A DNA stretch of 58,196 bases from Ignavibacteria bacterium (GTDB lineage Bacteria; Bacteroidota; Ignavibacteria; Ignavibacteriales; Ignavibacteriaceae). The DNA lies in assembly GCA_030684555.1 (NCBI GenBank), contig JAUXVN010000130.1, positions 1-58,196 of the forward strand, written 5' to 3'. Shown here piece after piece: positions 1-8,350 of this stretch; the first letter of the stretch is position 1; every line of letters starts with the position of its first letter. The notes under the pieces are model-generated. The model saw nothing but the letters and a program-made list of their open reading frames with translations, had not been told where the DNA came from and did not search any database. The translations under genes and the position numbers were made by a program.

Positions 1-24
1 AGAATCATTTAGATAAAATGATAA

Positions 25-777
25 ACGAGAATACAAAAGAATATAAAATCAAAAACAACATTAAATAGCTTTCTGAAAAAACGAACTTTTTCTAAAGTCT
101 GCCAGTCGATTTATAAAATGCTGTTTTTAGAGATGCCCTTATATAACAATACTGATGCAAATATTGATTTGAGTGGAATGTATCTAACTGATAATTTTTC
201 AAGTCCGACCAAATGGCAATTCCCAACAAATTCTATAATTGCTGCGAAAAATTATCTAATGGTTTGGGCTGATGATGGGGCCGGGACTATTGGTCTTCAC
301 GCAAACTTTAAACTTTCTGCCGATGGTGAACAAATAAGACTTTCAAACATTGATGCCTCAATTCTCGATACAGTTTCGTTTGGTGTACAGTTGGCTAATT
401 TATCGATGGCGAGAAAACCTAATGGAACAGGGCAATTCTTACAGGGAACTCCAACACCAAATTCAAACAATGATGGCACTTCTATAATTGAAATTGATGG
501 TAATGGGGAAACTCTTTATTTTGGAATTAAACAAAACTATCCCAATCCTTTCAATCCGATAACAAATATAGAATTTACTATCCCATCTTCCGGTTTAGTT
601 AAACTTACAGTCTTTGATGTACTTGGCAGGGAAATAAAAAATCTTATTAATACATACAAAGAAAAAGGAAGTTATTCCGTAAAGTTTGATGCTTCAAATT
701 TATCAAGTGGAATTTATTTTTATCAGTTAAGTTTGAATAAGCTAGTTCAAACAAAATCTATGATCGTAACAAAATAG
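25..777 (+). pseudogene. 5'-truncated T9SS cargo with lamin-tail domain
   Basis: The reading frame is open from 25 to the stop at 777, with its first ATG at 118. Residues from the ATG resemble the second half of a lamin-tail (LTD) domain (YNNTDANIDLSGMYLTDNF, then SADGEQIRLSN), and residues about 136-219 are a complete T9SS type A sorting domain starting NYPNPFNP. The first half of the LTD, where such proteins usually read (D)WIELYNN, is replaced by unrelated sequence (MLFLEMPLYNN), and there is no signal peptide or clear ribosome site. I therefore read it as the 3' remnant of a larger secreted protein, cut by rearrangement or frameshift. The next gene's AGGAGG overlaps this stop codon, so the pair was once co-translated. 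An intact short protein from ATG 118 is possible but could not be exported without a signal. Confidence 0.6.
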
Positions 778-787
778 GAGGTTGTGC

Positions 788-2626
788 GTGAAGATTAGTT
801 CAAGTAAAACAGAAATGAAGATTAAAGATGTAAGTTTTAGAAAGTACTTATCAATCATAAGATTGAGGTATAGTATTTTAGTATTACTGATTATTGTTTT
901 TCTTAGTGAAGTATATCCTCAAGCGTATGAAGGATATACATTATTCAGTCCAAATAATTCACGATATTCATATTTAGTTGATATGAATAATAATGTGGTA
1001 CATACATGGTCTCACACAACAACAGGAGGATACTCATGTTATCTACTTCCGGATGGTTCATTAATAAGATCAGCGGTTAGTGGTACTTCTTTAAATGGCG
1101 GGGGTGCAACGGGAATGCTTCAACGAGTATCCTGGAGTGGTACTTTATTATGGCAATATACATATAGCAGTTCAACATATCGCCTACATCACGATTTTGA
1201 AGTAATGCCAAATGGAAATATTTTAATGATCGCATGGGAAGTTAAAACTGCAGCTCAATCAATTGCTGCAGGTTTAAATCATAGTGCTACTCTTTGGCCT
1301 GACCACATTATTGAAGTGCAGCCTGTTGGAACTAACGGAGGAAATATTGTATGGAAATGGCACTTTTGGGATCATTTAATACAGGATTATGATGCGTCAA
1401 AAAGTAATTATGGTGTAGTGGCTAACCATCCCGAACTGCTTGATATAAATGTTGGAAGTGCTTCCGGAGATTGGATGCATGTAAACGGTGTCAGCTACAA
1501 TCCGGAAACAGATCAAATAGTTTTTTCTTCGCACAACTTAAACGAACTTTATGTTATTGATCATAGTACAACTACTCAAGAGGCAGCAGGTCATACGGGC
1601 GGCAATATGGGTAAAGGGGGAGACATATTATATCGATGGGGAAAACCTGCCAATTATAGAGCGTCAGGTTCGCAGGTTTTCAAAGTTGTTCATAACTCTA
1701 TTTGGATTGCCAATGGTCTTCCCGGTGCGGGTAATATTATGGCATTCAATAATAGAGAGGGACAGGGAACATCAATGGTGGTGGAAATCGTTCCTCCAAA
1801 AGACGAAGCCGGAAATTACATCCTCAATACCGGAGCTCCTTATGGTCCTGCTGATCCTATTTGGAGTTATACTGCAACGGGATTTTATTCAAATCACCTG
1901 GGAGGTAATCAACGTTTACCAAATGGAAATACATTAATAGCCGAATCAACAAGTGGTTATCTTTTCGAAGTCAATCAAGACGGTAATACTGTATGGAGTT
2001 ATAATCGGGGTGGGCAAATTGTTCGTGCTCAAAGATATCCTTATTCATACTCCGGTGTTTCAGCACTTCCTGTAGAGTTGACTTCTTTTAATGCGAATTT
2101 AGTTGATGGGAAAATAGAACTTTCATGGATTACGAATTCTGAAATCAATAACAATGGATTTGAAATTTACAGAAGTCAAGATGCAATTCAGTTTGATAAA
2201 ATTGGTTTTATATCGGGACGAGGCACCGACACTGATATTAATTCTTATTCTTTTCTTGATGCTCCAATTAGTAATGGAAAATATTATTACAAATTAAAGC
2301 AGATAGATTTTGACGGCAATTTTGAATACTCTAATCTTGTTGAAGTTGAATTCTATAATGAAATGGATTTTGCATTACTTCAAAACTACCCGAATCCATT
2401 TAATCCTAATACTACAATCGAATTTATACTTCCGGTTGCAGAAATTGTTGTACTAAAAATTTATAACCTTCTCGGAAGTGAAGTTGAAACCCTTCTGAGT
2501 GAATATCGAGAAGCAGGTAGACATTCGATTACTTTTAATGCTTCTAATCTTTCAAGTGGTGTTTATTTATATCGTTTAAGTTCTGGAAAATCGGTTCAAT
2601 CTAAACAAATGATTCTTGTAAAATAA
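788..2626 (+). CDS. Secreted arylsulfotransferase-like protein with T9SS sorting domain
   Basis: Start chosen at GTG 788 because AGGAGG lies at 776-781 with a 6-nt spacer; the TTG at 782 has no spacer and ATG 815 has no ribosome site. The N-terminus carries a basic stretch and hydrophobic segment (ILVLLIIVFL) ending near YPQA, a signal peptide. Residues about 40-420 resemble the arylsulfotransferase (ASST) beta-propeller: repeated blade motifs such as LVDMNNNVVHTW and LLPDGSL, and conserved His in RLHHDFEVMPNGN and KVVHNS. ASST enzymes move sulfate between phenols; activity here is inferred only. A fibronectin-III-like segment (about 425-515, ELSWITNSEINNNGFEIYRS) and a T9SS type A sorting domain (NYPNPFNP near 532) follow, so it should be exported and surface-attached or released. 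It sits between two other T9SS cargo genes. Confidence 0.8.
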   Translation: MKISSSKTEMKIKDVSFRKYLSIIRLRYSILVLLIIVFLSEVYPQAYEGYTLFSPNNSRYSYLVDMNNNVVHTWSHTTTGGYSCYLLPDGSLIRSAVSGTSLNGGGATGMLQRVSWSGTLLWQYTYSSSTYRLHHDFEVMPNGNILMIAWEVKTAAQSIAAGLNHSATLWPDHIIEVQPVGTNGGNIVWKWHFWDHLIQDYDASKSNYGVVANHPELLDINVGSASGDWMHVNGVSYNPETDQIVFSSHNLNELYVIDHSTTTQEAAGHTGGNMGKGGDILYRWGKPANYRASGSQVFKVVHNSIWIANGLPGAGNIMAFNNREGQGTSMVVEIVPPKDEAGNYILNTGAPYGPADPIWSYTATGFYSNHLGGNQRLPNGNTLIAESTSGYLFEVNQDGNTVWSYNRGGQIVRAQRYPYSYSGVSALPVELTSFNANLVDGKIELSWITNSEINNNGFEIYRSQDAIQFDKIGFISGRGTDTDINSYSFLDAPISNGKYYYKLKQIDFDGNFEYSNLVEVEFYNEMDFALLQNYPNPFNPNTTIEFILPVAEIVVLKIYNLLGSEVETLLSEYREAGRHSITFNASNLSSGVYLYRLSSGKSVQSKQMILVK

Positions 2627-2639
2627 TGTTAGTATAAAA

Positions 2640-4778
2640 ATGAAAAAAAATATTTTACTCTTAATTTTTGCTTTCTTCGTCTCAACAGTCGTTGCACAAG
2701 ACTGGTCATGGCAGAATCCATTGCCTCAAGGGAATAATCTTATGGCATCAAAATTCGTTTCCGAAACCATCGGCTATATTGTCGGTGATGGTGGTACTAT
2801 TATCAAAACCTCTAATTCAGGTGATAACTGGGTTCTTCAAAATAGCGGCACAAAAAATCTGTTAAACTCTGTTTCATTCGTTAATGAAGCCTTAGGATTT
2901 GCGGGTGGCAATAATGGTTGCATTGTAAAAACTGAAAATGGAGGAAACACATGGAGAGTACAATATAGTGATAGCTCATTCAATCTGTTTTCAATTCAAT
3001 ACATAAATTCGAATACCGGATATGCGGTTGGTGAAGATGTGTCGGGTACGGGAAGTGTAATTCTAAAAAGTATTGACGGAGGAAACACCTGGTCAAAGCA
3101 GATAAATCAAACAACAAGTTCTCTTTTTTCTGTCGAATTTTATAATGAATACATTGGATATGCTGTGGGAGTATCCGGTGCAATTCTTAAAACGACTGAC
3201 TCGGGGGCAACATGGATTGGGCAGAATTCCGGTTCAATATATAACTTATATGATGTTGCTGTCATTGATCAGAATAATGCACTTATAGCAGGAATGGGTG
3301 GCATTGTTTTAAAGACTACAGATGGAGGTGTAAACTGGCAAAATCAAACCAGTAATACTTTCAATTGGCTTAGTTCAATAAATGCGGAGTACCCGGGTTC
3401 AATTATTGCAACCGGATATTATGGAACAATTATAAAATCTACTGACCTTGGAATTTCATGGGTTGATTTAACTTCAGGCACTTATGATTGGCTATACTCA
3501 AGTTCATTCATTAGCTCTTCCACCGGATTTGTTTTTGGAGAATTCGGTACAATTCTAAAAACAACAAATGGAGGATTAGAGTGGAGTCAAGTTTCAACAG
3601 GAACAAAAGAATCACTCCATTCCATAAAATATTTTAATGATGGATTGGGCTTTGCGGTCGGTGATTTTGGAAGAATACTCAAAACAACAAATGGCGGCGA
3701 AGAATGGATGGAGCAAACAAGCGGCGTATTCGATCTTCTGCAAGATGTTCATTTTATTGACGAGAATAATATTTTTATTGCGGGTGATGGAGGTATAATT
3801 CTCAGAACAACCAATGGTGGAACAAATTGGGAATCACTAAATACTAATATTTTTGATTGGTTGTTTTCGATATATTTTACTAATTCAACTACCGGTTATG
3901 CAGGAGGTTTTTTTGGAACCATTTTAAAAACTACTGATGCCGGAAATAACTGGACCAATTTAAATACAAATATTAACAGCCAAATTAGCGATATAGTTTT
4001 TTTAGATGAAAACACCGGTATAGCTGTTGGTGGTGATCCTTACGGTGGAAATGGAATTATTATTAGAACTACAGATGCAGGTCTAACATGGGCTAATCAT
4101 TATACCGGTGCAGAAGAAATGTTGTGGTCAGTTAAGTTTATAGATCAGAATAAAGGTTTTGCTGTCGGTGGTTTGAATACAGGATTCAGTAGTAGAATTC
4201 TAAAAACAACTGATGCCGGTTTAACCTGGACACATGTTTCCGTTGAATGTGAATATATTCTTCATTCCGTTCACTTTGCAGATAGTAATTTCGGTTACAT
4301 TTCAGGTTACAACGGAACCATCTTAAAAACAACGAATGGAGGGAGTGATTGGTTCTTACTTAATTCCGGAACGAACAATAGTTTATTCTCAATCTTTGCT
4401 GCCTCAAAAGATACAGTTTATACAGTCGGCGGCGGTGGTACAATTCTTAAAACTACAAACGGCGGAATAGTTTCTGTTGAAAATCAAAGTTCTAATCACA
4501 TTTTTAAAAATTATGTTCTGGACCAGAATTACCCTAATCCGTTTAATCCGGAAACTGTAATTTCTTTTTCCATTCCTGTTAAAAGTAATGTTGAAATAAA
4601 AGTGTTTAACATTCTTGGGAAAGAAATTGCTACTTTGATTAATGAGGAAAAAAATGCCGGAAATTATAATGTGAAATTTAGTACAACTTCTTTGCATGAT
4701 TTATCAAGCGGAATTTATCTATATAGAATTATTGCAGGCAATTTTATTCAATCCCGCAAAATGATTTTATTAAAGTAA
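2640..4778 (+). CDS. Secreted Ycf48/BNR-like propeller protein, T9SS cargo
   Basis: Length 712 residues. A signal peptide (MKKNILLLIFAFFVSTVVAQ) is followed by roughly a dozen repeats of about 45 residues, each with the core G-G/T-T-I-L-K-T-T-(N/D)-G-G-x-x-W and a second motif (G-Y/F-A-V-G). These are the blade motifs of the Ycf48/BNR-like photosystem-assembly propeller family, used here as a secreted propeller with no link to photosynthesis. Residues about 628-712 form a T9SS type A sorting domain starting NYPNPFNP and ending ...KMILLK. It lies 13 nt after the ASST-like gene and is the last gene of the unit: a hairpin and an intrinsic terminator follow. Ligand or substrate cannot be told from the sequence. 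Confidence 0.85.
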   Translation: MKKNILLLIFAFFVSTVVAQDWSWQNPLPQGNNLMASKFVSETIGYIVGDGGTIIKTSNSGDNWVLQNSGTKNLLNSVSFVNEALGFAGGNNGCIVKTENGGNTWRVQYSDSSFNLFSIQYINSNTGYAVGEDVSGTGSVILKSIDGGNTWSKQINQTTSSLFSVEFYNEYIGYAVGVSGAILKTTDSGATWIGQNSGSIYNLYDVAVIDQNNALIAGMGGIVLKTTDGGVNWQNQTSNTFNWLSSINAEYPGSIIATGYYGTIIKSTDLGISWVDLTSGTYDWLYSSSFISSSTGFVFGEFGTILKTTNGGLEWSQVSTGTKESLHSIKYFNDGLGFAVGDFGRILKTTNGGEEWMEQTSGVFDLLQDVHFIDENNIFIAGDGGIILRTTNGGTNWESLNTNIFDWLFSIYFTNSTTGYAGGFFGTILKTTDAGNNWTNLNTNINSQISDIVFLDENTGIAVGGDPYGGNGIIIRTTDAGLTWANHYTGAEEMLWSVKFIDQNKGFAVGGLNTGFSSRILKTTDAGLTWTHVSVECEYILHSVHFADSNFGYISGYNGTILKTTNGGSDWFLLNSGTNNSLFSIFAASKDTVYTVGGGGTILKTTNGGIVSVENQSSNHIFKNYVLDQNYPNPFNPETVISFSIPVKSNVEIKVFNILGKEIATLINEEKNAGNYNVKFSTTSLHDLSSGIYLYRIIAGNFIQSRKMILLK

Positions 4779-4786
4779 TTTTACTC

Positions 4787-4808
4787 AACAACGAACCTCC
4801 TCGTTGTT
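4787..4808. repeat. Perfect 8-bp hairpin after the T9SS cargo gene
   Basis: AACAACGA, loop ACCTCC, TCGTTGTT: a perfect inverted repeat 8 nt after the stop codon at 4778. No T-run follows directly. It lies 13 nt before a second, canonical terminator hairpin, so it may be a 3'-end stabiliser or part of a double terminator. Confidence 0.6.
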
Positions 4809-4821
4809 CTAGTACCCACGG

Positions 4822-4857
4822 GGTTGAGAGTTTAAAATAAGCTCTCAACCTTTTTTT
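4822..4857 (+). terminator. Rho-independent terminator
   Basis: Stem GGTTGAGAG (4822-4830), loop of 11 nt, CTCTCAACC (4842-4850), then seven T (4851-4857). It ends transcription of the T9SS cargo genes before the trhO promoter. Confidence 0.85.
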
Positions 4858-4876
4858 AGCCTATTGAAAACTATCT

Positions 4877-4907
4877 TTTAATAATCCTTTATCTTTTACT
4901 ATTTTTG
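4877..4907 (+). promoter_or_regulatory. Bacteroidetes-type promoter of trhO
   Basis: TATTTTTG (4900-4907) matches the -7 consensus TAnnTTTG exactly and lies 19 nt after TTTA (4877-4880), one mismatch from the -33 TTTG. It directly follows the terminator at 4822-4857. It also argues against starting trhO translation at TTG 4905, which would lie inside the promoter. Confidence 0.5.
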
Positions 4908-4940
4908 TTCAAATCAATTAATCATTTAGAGAAGAGAAAT

Positions 4941-5825
4941 TTGGCTTTAAAAATCATTTCATTTTACAAGTACACTGAAATAGAGAATCCTGAAAAATTT
5001 AGGGATGAACATCAATCACTCTGTGAAAACCTATCCCTAAATGGAAAAATTTATATTGCGTTTGAAGGTATCAACGGAAATGTTTGCGGTGAAGAAGAAA
5101 ATATAAATCAGTATAAAAATAAACTTTCATCCCTTAAAGGATTCGAAAATATTATTTTCAAGGAAGATGAAATATCTGATTATGTTTTTCCGAAAATGCA
5201 TGTGAGGGTAAAGAAAGAGTTAGTAAATTTAAGCATTGAAGAACTTACAAACGAAAAAGGAGGAGAACGACTTTCACCCGAAAAGTTGCTGGAGTTCTAT
5301 GAAACAGGAAAAGATTTCATAGTCATCGACACCCGAAATAGTTATGAAAGTAAAATCGGACATTTTAAAAACGCACTTCAACCTGAAATGAAAAATTTCA
5401 GAGAATGGCCAATAGTTGTTGAAACCCTTTCGGAGTATAAAGATAAAACTATCGTCACATATTGTACCGGCGGCATACGATGTGAAAAAGCATCAGCCTA
5501 TCTAATAAAAAAAGGTTTTAAGAACGTTTATCAATTAGATGGAGGAATTCTAACTTATATCAAAAAATATCCCGATACTTTTTGGCATGGTGGAATGTTT
5601 GTTTTTGATGGAAGAAAGGTTGTTGAACCAAATACTAAAGATGAATTGAAACATACCGCAAATTGTGAACTATGCGGAAATCCTACTTCGTATTATATTA
5701 ATTGTCACAATCTTGATTGCGATAAATTAATTGTTTGCTGTAAGAATTGCACTACAAAGTATAATTATTGTTGCTCTCAAAAATGTGAAAAATCACCAAG
5801 AAAACGGGAAAGGATTTATGAGTAA
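4941..5825 (+). CDS. trhO: tRNA uridine(34) hydroxylase TrhO (YceA, rhodanese family)
   Basis: The 294-residue protein has an N-terminal ferredoxin-like domain (SFYKYTEIENPEKFRDEH, then GKIYIAFEGINGNVCG), a rhodanese domain with the active-site loop YCTGGIRCEKASAYL, and a C-terminal Cys-rich segment (CELCGNPTSYYINC through CCSQKCEKS) that probably binds metal. This order matches YceA/TrhO, which hydroxylates U34 of some tRNAs to 5-hydroxyuridine. The start is set at TTG 4941, preceded by AGAAGAG, giving MALKIISFYKY. The upstream TTG at 4905 would put the start inside the promoter. Transcription is likely from its own promoter, and the following genes are close behind (23 nt). Confidence 0.85.
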   Translation: MALKIISFYKYTEIENPEKFRDEHQSLCENLSLNGKIYIAFEGINGNVCGEEENINQYKNKLSSLKGFENIIFKEDEISDYVFPKMHVRVKKELVNLSIEELTNEKGGERLSPEKLLEFYETGKDFIVIDTRNSYESKIGHFKNALQPEMKNFREWPIVVETLSEYKDKTIVTYCTGGIRCEKASAYLIKKGFKNVYQLDGGILTYIKKYPDTFWHGGMFVFDGRKVVEPNTKDELKHTANCELCGNPTSYYINCHNLDCDKLIVCCKNCTTKYNYCCSQKCEKSPRKRERIYE

Positions 5826-5848
5826 TTATTTGAGAGGATTTTACTGAA

Positions 5849-6355
5849 ATGCTTCCCGAAGGTGCAAAGTATTATTCGAAAATGGATATTGTTAAAAAGT
5901 GGATTCCTTCAATAATCCTTATTCCGGTTTGTTATTTTTTTATTAGTAATTATCCCTCATATACCCTCATTGATAATTTTCACCTAATTGTTCATGAAGC
6001 CGGACATCTTGTATTTATGTTCTTCGGGGACTACATTCATGCATTAGGGGGAACATTGATGCAGCTAATAGTTCCGATTATTTTTATTTATTATTTTATC
6101 CTTGCAAAAAATAAATTTATGCTTCAGAGTTCAATTATTTTAATCGGTCATAGTTTTTTCAATATTTCTGTTTATGCCGCAGATGCACAAGCCCGAAAAC
6201 TTCCATTATTGGGGGGTGGAAAACATGATTGGTATTATTTATTAGGCGAGATTGGGTTAAGGGAGTCTGACAAGGAAGTTGGATTGGTTTTCTTTTATAC
6301 AGGTATTTTATTTTTTATAACAGCTCTTATTCTACCAATATTTTCGAGAGATTGA
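5849..6355 (+). CDS. Small multi-pass membrane protein with HEAGH motif
   Basis: 168 residues with about four hydrophobic segments (roughly 18-33, 70-86, 92-108, 143-163). HEAGH at residues 49-53 fits the HExxH zinc motif of M50 site-2-type proteases. A distinctive segment at 110-128 (AADAQARKLPLLGGGKHDW) looks conserved, with a His-Asp that could be a third metal ligand, but the usual M50 NxxPxxxLDG motif is not seen. I recall similar uncharacterised proteins but cannot assign a function, so protease activity is inference. AGAGGA lies about 10 nt before ATG 5849; ATG 5882 is an alternative. The stop overlaps the next start (TGATG), so the two are translationally coupled. Confidence 0.7.
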   Translation: MLPEGAKYYSKMDIVKKWIPSIILIPVCYFFISNYPSYTLIDNFHLIVHEAGHLVFMFFGDYIHALGGTLMQLIVPIIFIYYFILAKNKFMLQSSIILIGHSFFNISVYAADAQARKLPLLGGGKHDWYYLLGEIGLRESDKEVGLVFFYTGILFFITALILPIFSRD

Positions 6356-7185
6356 TGTTTAGACTTCTAATACTGGTTACTATTTTCTTTTTTGTAAGTT
6401 CGATTTCGGTTGTGTTTGGGCAAGTTGATTCGATAATCACTTATCACCAAAACGGACAAATTGAATCGATCATTCCACTTTATAATGGTGTTAGGGAAGG
6501 GGAAGCGAAATTCTTTAATCAAGACGGAATGTTAATTGAAGAAGTAAATTACTTGAACGGACGGGTAGAAGGGCTTGTCAAAATATATAGTGATTTAGGT
6601 TTTCTAAAGGAGATGTTCAGTATTGAAGAAGGTAAACGGGAAGGACCAACATCATTATTTGACTCAGTTGGTATTTATTTTGGCGACAAGGATTTTTTAA
6701 GCGGCAGATTAGTTATTAAGTTAGATGAACCGATTATTGATGAAAAAGAAAAAGTTTATGCTGAATCAGATACTCCTCCTGTTACTGAATCGAAGGTAGT
6801 CAAGAAGAATACATCAACCACCAAACAAAATACGACAGCAACATTACCTGCTGAAAATTACGAGGATAATCTTGAGGATGATCCGGCATATTTTATTAGT
6901 GTTGAAGTAACCCCTGAACCGGTTGGAGGTTTTGAGAGTATTCAAAAAAGAGTTTATTATCCTGAGTTGGCAAAGAAAAATAAAATTCAAGGGATTGTAA
7001 AAATTCGAGCTTACATCGATCGCTATGGAGATGTTGAGAAAACTGAAATAGTTGAAGGAATTGGCTACGGATGCGATGAGGCGGCAGAAATTACTGTTTA
7101 TTATACAAAATTTACCCCTGGATTAATAAAAGGGAAACCGGTAAAAGTGCAGTTAATTGTCCCTATTGAATTTAAACCGGATTAA
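6355..7185 (+). CDS. Exported MORN-repeat protein with TonB C-terminal domain
   Basis: The start is ATG 6355, overlapping the upstream stop as TGATG. Residues 1-23 look like a cleavable signal peptide (hydrophobic core then VFGQ). Residues about 28-110 hold MORN/YwqK-like repeats (YHQNGQIES, NGVREGEAKFFNQDGMLIEE, LNGRVEGLVKIYSDLG). A Thr/Lys/Pro-rich linker (about 140-165) leads to a TonB C-terminal domain (about 180-277: PEPVGGFESIQKRVYYPELA, GIVKIRAYIDRYGDV, VPIEFK). Classical TonB keeps an uncleaved membrane anchor, whereas this protein appears to be exported, so it may be a periplasmic scaffold rather than an energy transducer. Its 3' end overlaps the convergent pdxB by 14 nt. Confidence 0.75.
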   Translation: MFRLLILVTIFFFVSSISVVFGQVDSIITYHQNGQIESIIPLYNGVREGEAKFFNQDGMLIEEVNYLNGRVEGLVKIYSDLGFLKEMFSIEEGKREGPTSLFDSVGIYFGDKDFLSGRLVIKLDEPIIDEKEKVYAESDTPPVTESKVVKKNTSTTKQNTTATLPAENYEDNLEDDPAYFISVEVTPEPVGGFESIQKRVYYPELAKKNKIQGIVKIRAYIDRYGDVEKTEIVEGIGYGCDEAAEITVYYTKFTPGLIKGKPVKVQLIVPIEFKPD

Positions 7186-8326
7186 TTTCTAATTGGTTAA
7201 AGCCTAAGTTATCTAACATTAAACGTCTCTCTTCCGAAATAAGAGAAGCATCAAAATAGAAATTTTTAAATTCCCTTCTTAATAAATATTCTTTCCTGAG
7301 TGTATCAAAGTATTTACCGCGTGCGGGTTGTGAATAATTTAATATCTCTCGTAAATCTTTGTCATCTTTCTCAATCGGGAAAATTGATCTGAATATGAAA
7401 TTTAAAAATGTTGTATCATTTCCTATATCAGGAAGTGTAAGTTTATTATTTTTTACAGAAGGATATTCTGGTTCCCAACTTGGTTTGAATAAAAAACATT
7501 TGCATAAAGCATCAAAAATTATTTTTGTGCCATTAATTTTCCCCTCATATGAATAACCAGCAATGTGAGGAGTTGCTAAATCAAGATAGTGTAATAGTTC
7601 TGTTAAGATATTTGGTTCGGATTCAAAAACATCAAATGCAGTAAAAATTTTTTTCTTCTTCAATATTTCTGTTAAGGCGAGATTATCTACAACTTCACCA
7701 CGTGCCGAATTTATTAATATTGTACCTTCTTTTATGGAATCTAAAACTCTTTCATTAAAAAGATGATAAGTCGGGAATTGACCTTCACGGGTAAGTGGAG
7801 TGTGTATTGTAATTATGTCGCACTCTAAAATTTCCTCAAGAGGACGATAACTGTCTAATCCTGTCTGCTGTTGTAACGGAGGATCATTTAGAACTACATT
7901 CAAGCCAATTGTTTTTGCAAGTTTTTTTACTCTGCTTCCTATATTACCAACACCAACTATTCCAATTGATTTACCTTCAATATCTATATTATTTTTTGCT
8001 GCAATAAAATAGAGTGCAGTTAAAAAATATTCAGCAACAGCATCTGCGTTACATCCTTTGGCGTCCGAAAAAGTTATTTGATGTTTAGTAAGATAATCTT
8101 TATCTATATGGTCAGTCCCGATGGTAGCTGTCCCGACAAATTTCACATTACTCCCTGATAATAATTCTTCATTTACATTTGTTGTCGAACGGATTATTAA
8201 TGCATCGGCATTTCTAACAACCAAGTTAGTAATCATTCGTCCTTGTAAATAAAGTATATTTCCAAAACGGGAAAAAGCCTCGTGAGCATTTGTAACACTT
8301 TCATCAACTATTAGATTTAAAGCCAT
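7172..8326 (-). CDS. pdxB: 4-phosphoerythronate dehydrogenase PdxB
   Basis: 384 residues. It belongs to the D-2-hydroxyacid dehydrogenases and oxidises 4-phospho-D-erythronate with NAD in the DXP-independent branch of pyridoxal phosphate synthesis. The Rossmann motif is GVGNIG at 125-130, an acidic residue after the second strand is in LNDPP, and the catalytic triad is R209 (SARGE), E237 (FESEP) and H254 (TPHIAGYS). The early TIGTDHID and the His just before AGYS are typical of PdxB rather than phosphoglycerate dehydrogenase, and a C-terminal dimerisation domain follows. It is the last gene of the minus-strand run, 24 nt after the phosphatase gene, and overlaps the convergent TonB_C gene at its 3' end. 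Confidence 0.9.
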   Translation of the reverse strand: MALNLIVDESVTNAHEAFSRFGNILYLQGRMITNLVVRNADALIIRSTTNVNEELLSGSNVKFVGTATIGTDHIDKDYLTKHQITFSDAKGCNADAVAEYFLTALYFIAAKNNIDIEGKSIGIVGVGNIGSRVKKLAKTIGLNVVLNDPPLQQQTGLDSYRPLEEILECDIITIHTPLTREGQFPTYHLFNERVLDSIKEGTILINSARGEVVDNLALTEILKKKKIFTAFDVFESEPNILTELLHYLDLATPHIAGYSYEGKINGTKIIFDALCKCFLFKPSWEPEYPSVKNNKLTLPDIGNDTTFLNFIFRSIFPIEKDDKDLREILNYSQPARGKYFDTLRKEYLLRREFKNFYFDASLISEERRLMLDNLGFNQLEINPV

Positions 8327-8350
8327 AAAATTCCTTAATAAATAAGAATA

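Noticed and set aside
2640-4778. Photosystem assembly factor (Ycf48)
   Set aside because: The repeats match the Ycf48/BNR fold, but the T9SS sorting domain and signal peptide make it a secreted propeller, with no photosynthesis genes nearby.
4905-4940. Upstream TTG start extending TrhO by twelve residues
   Set aside because: The TTG lies in a perfect -7 promoter box (4900-4907) and has no ribosome site; TTG 4941 has AGAAGAG.
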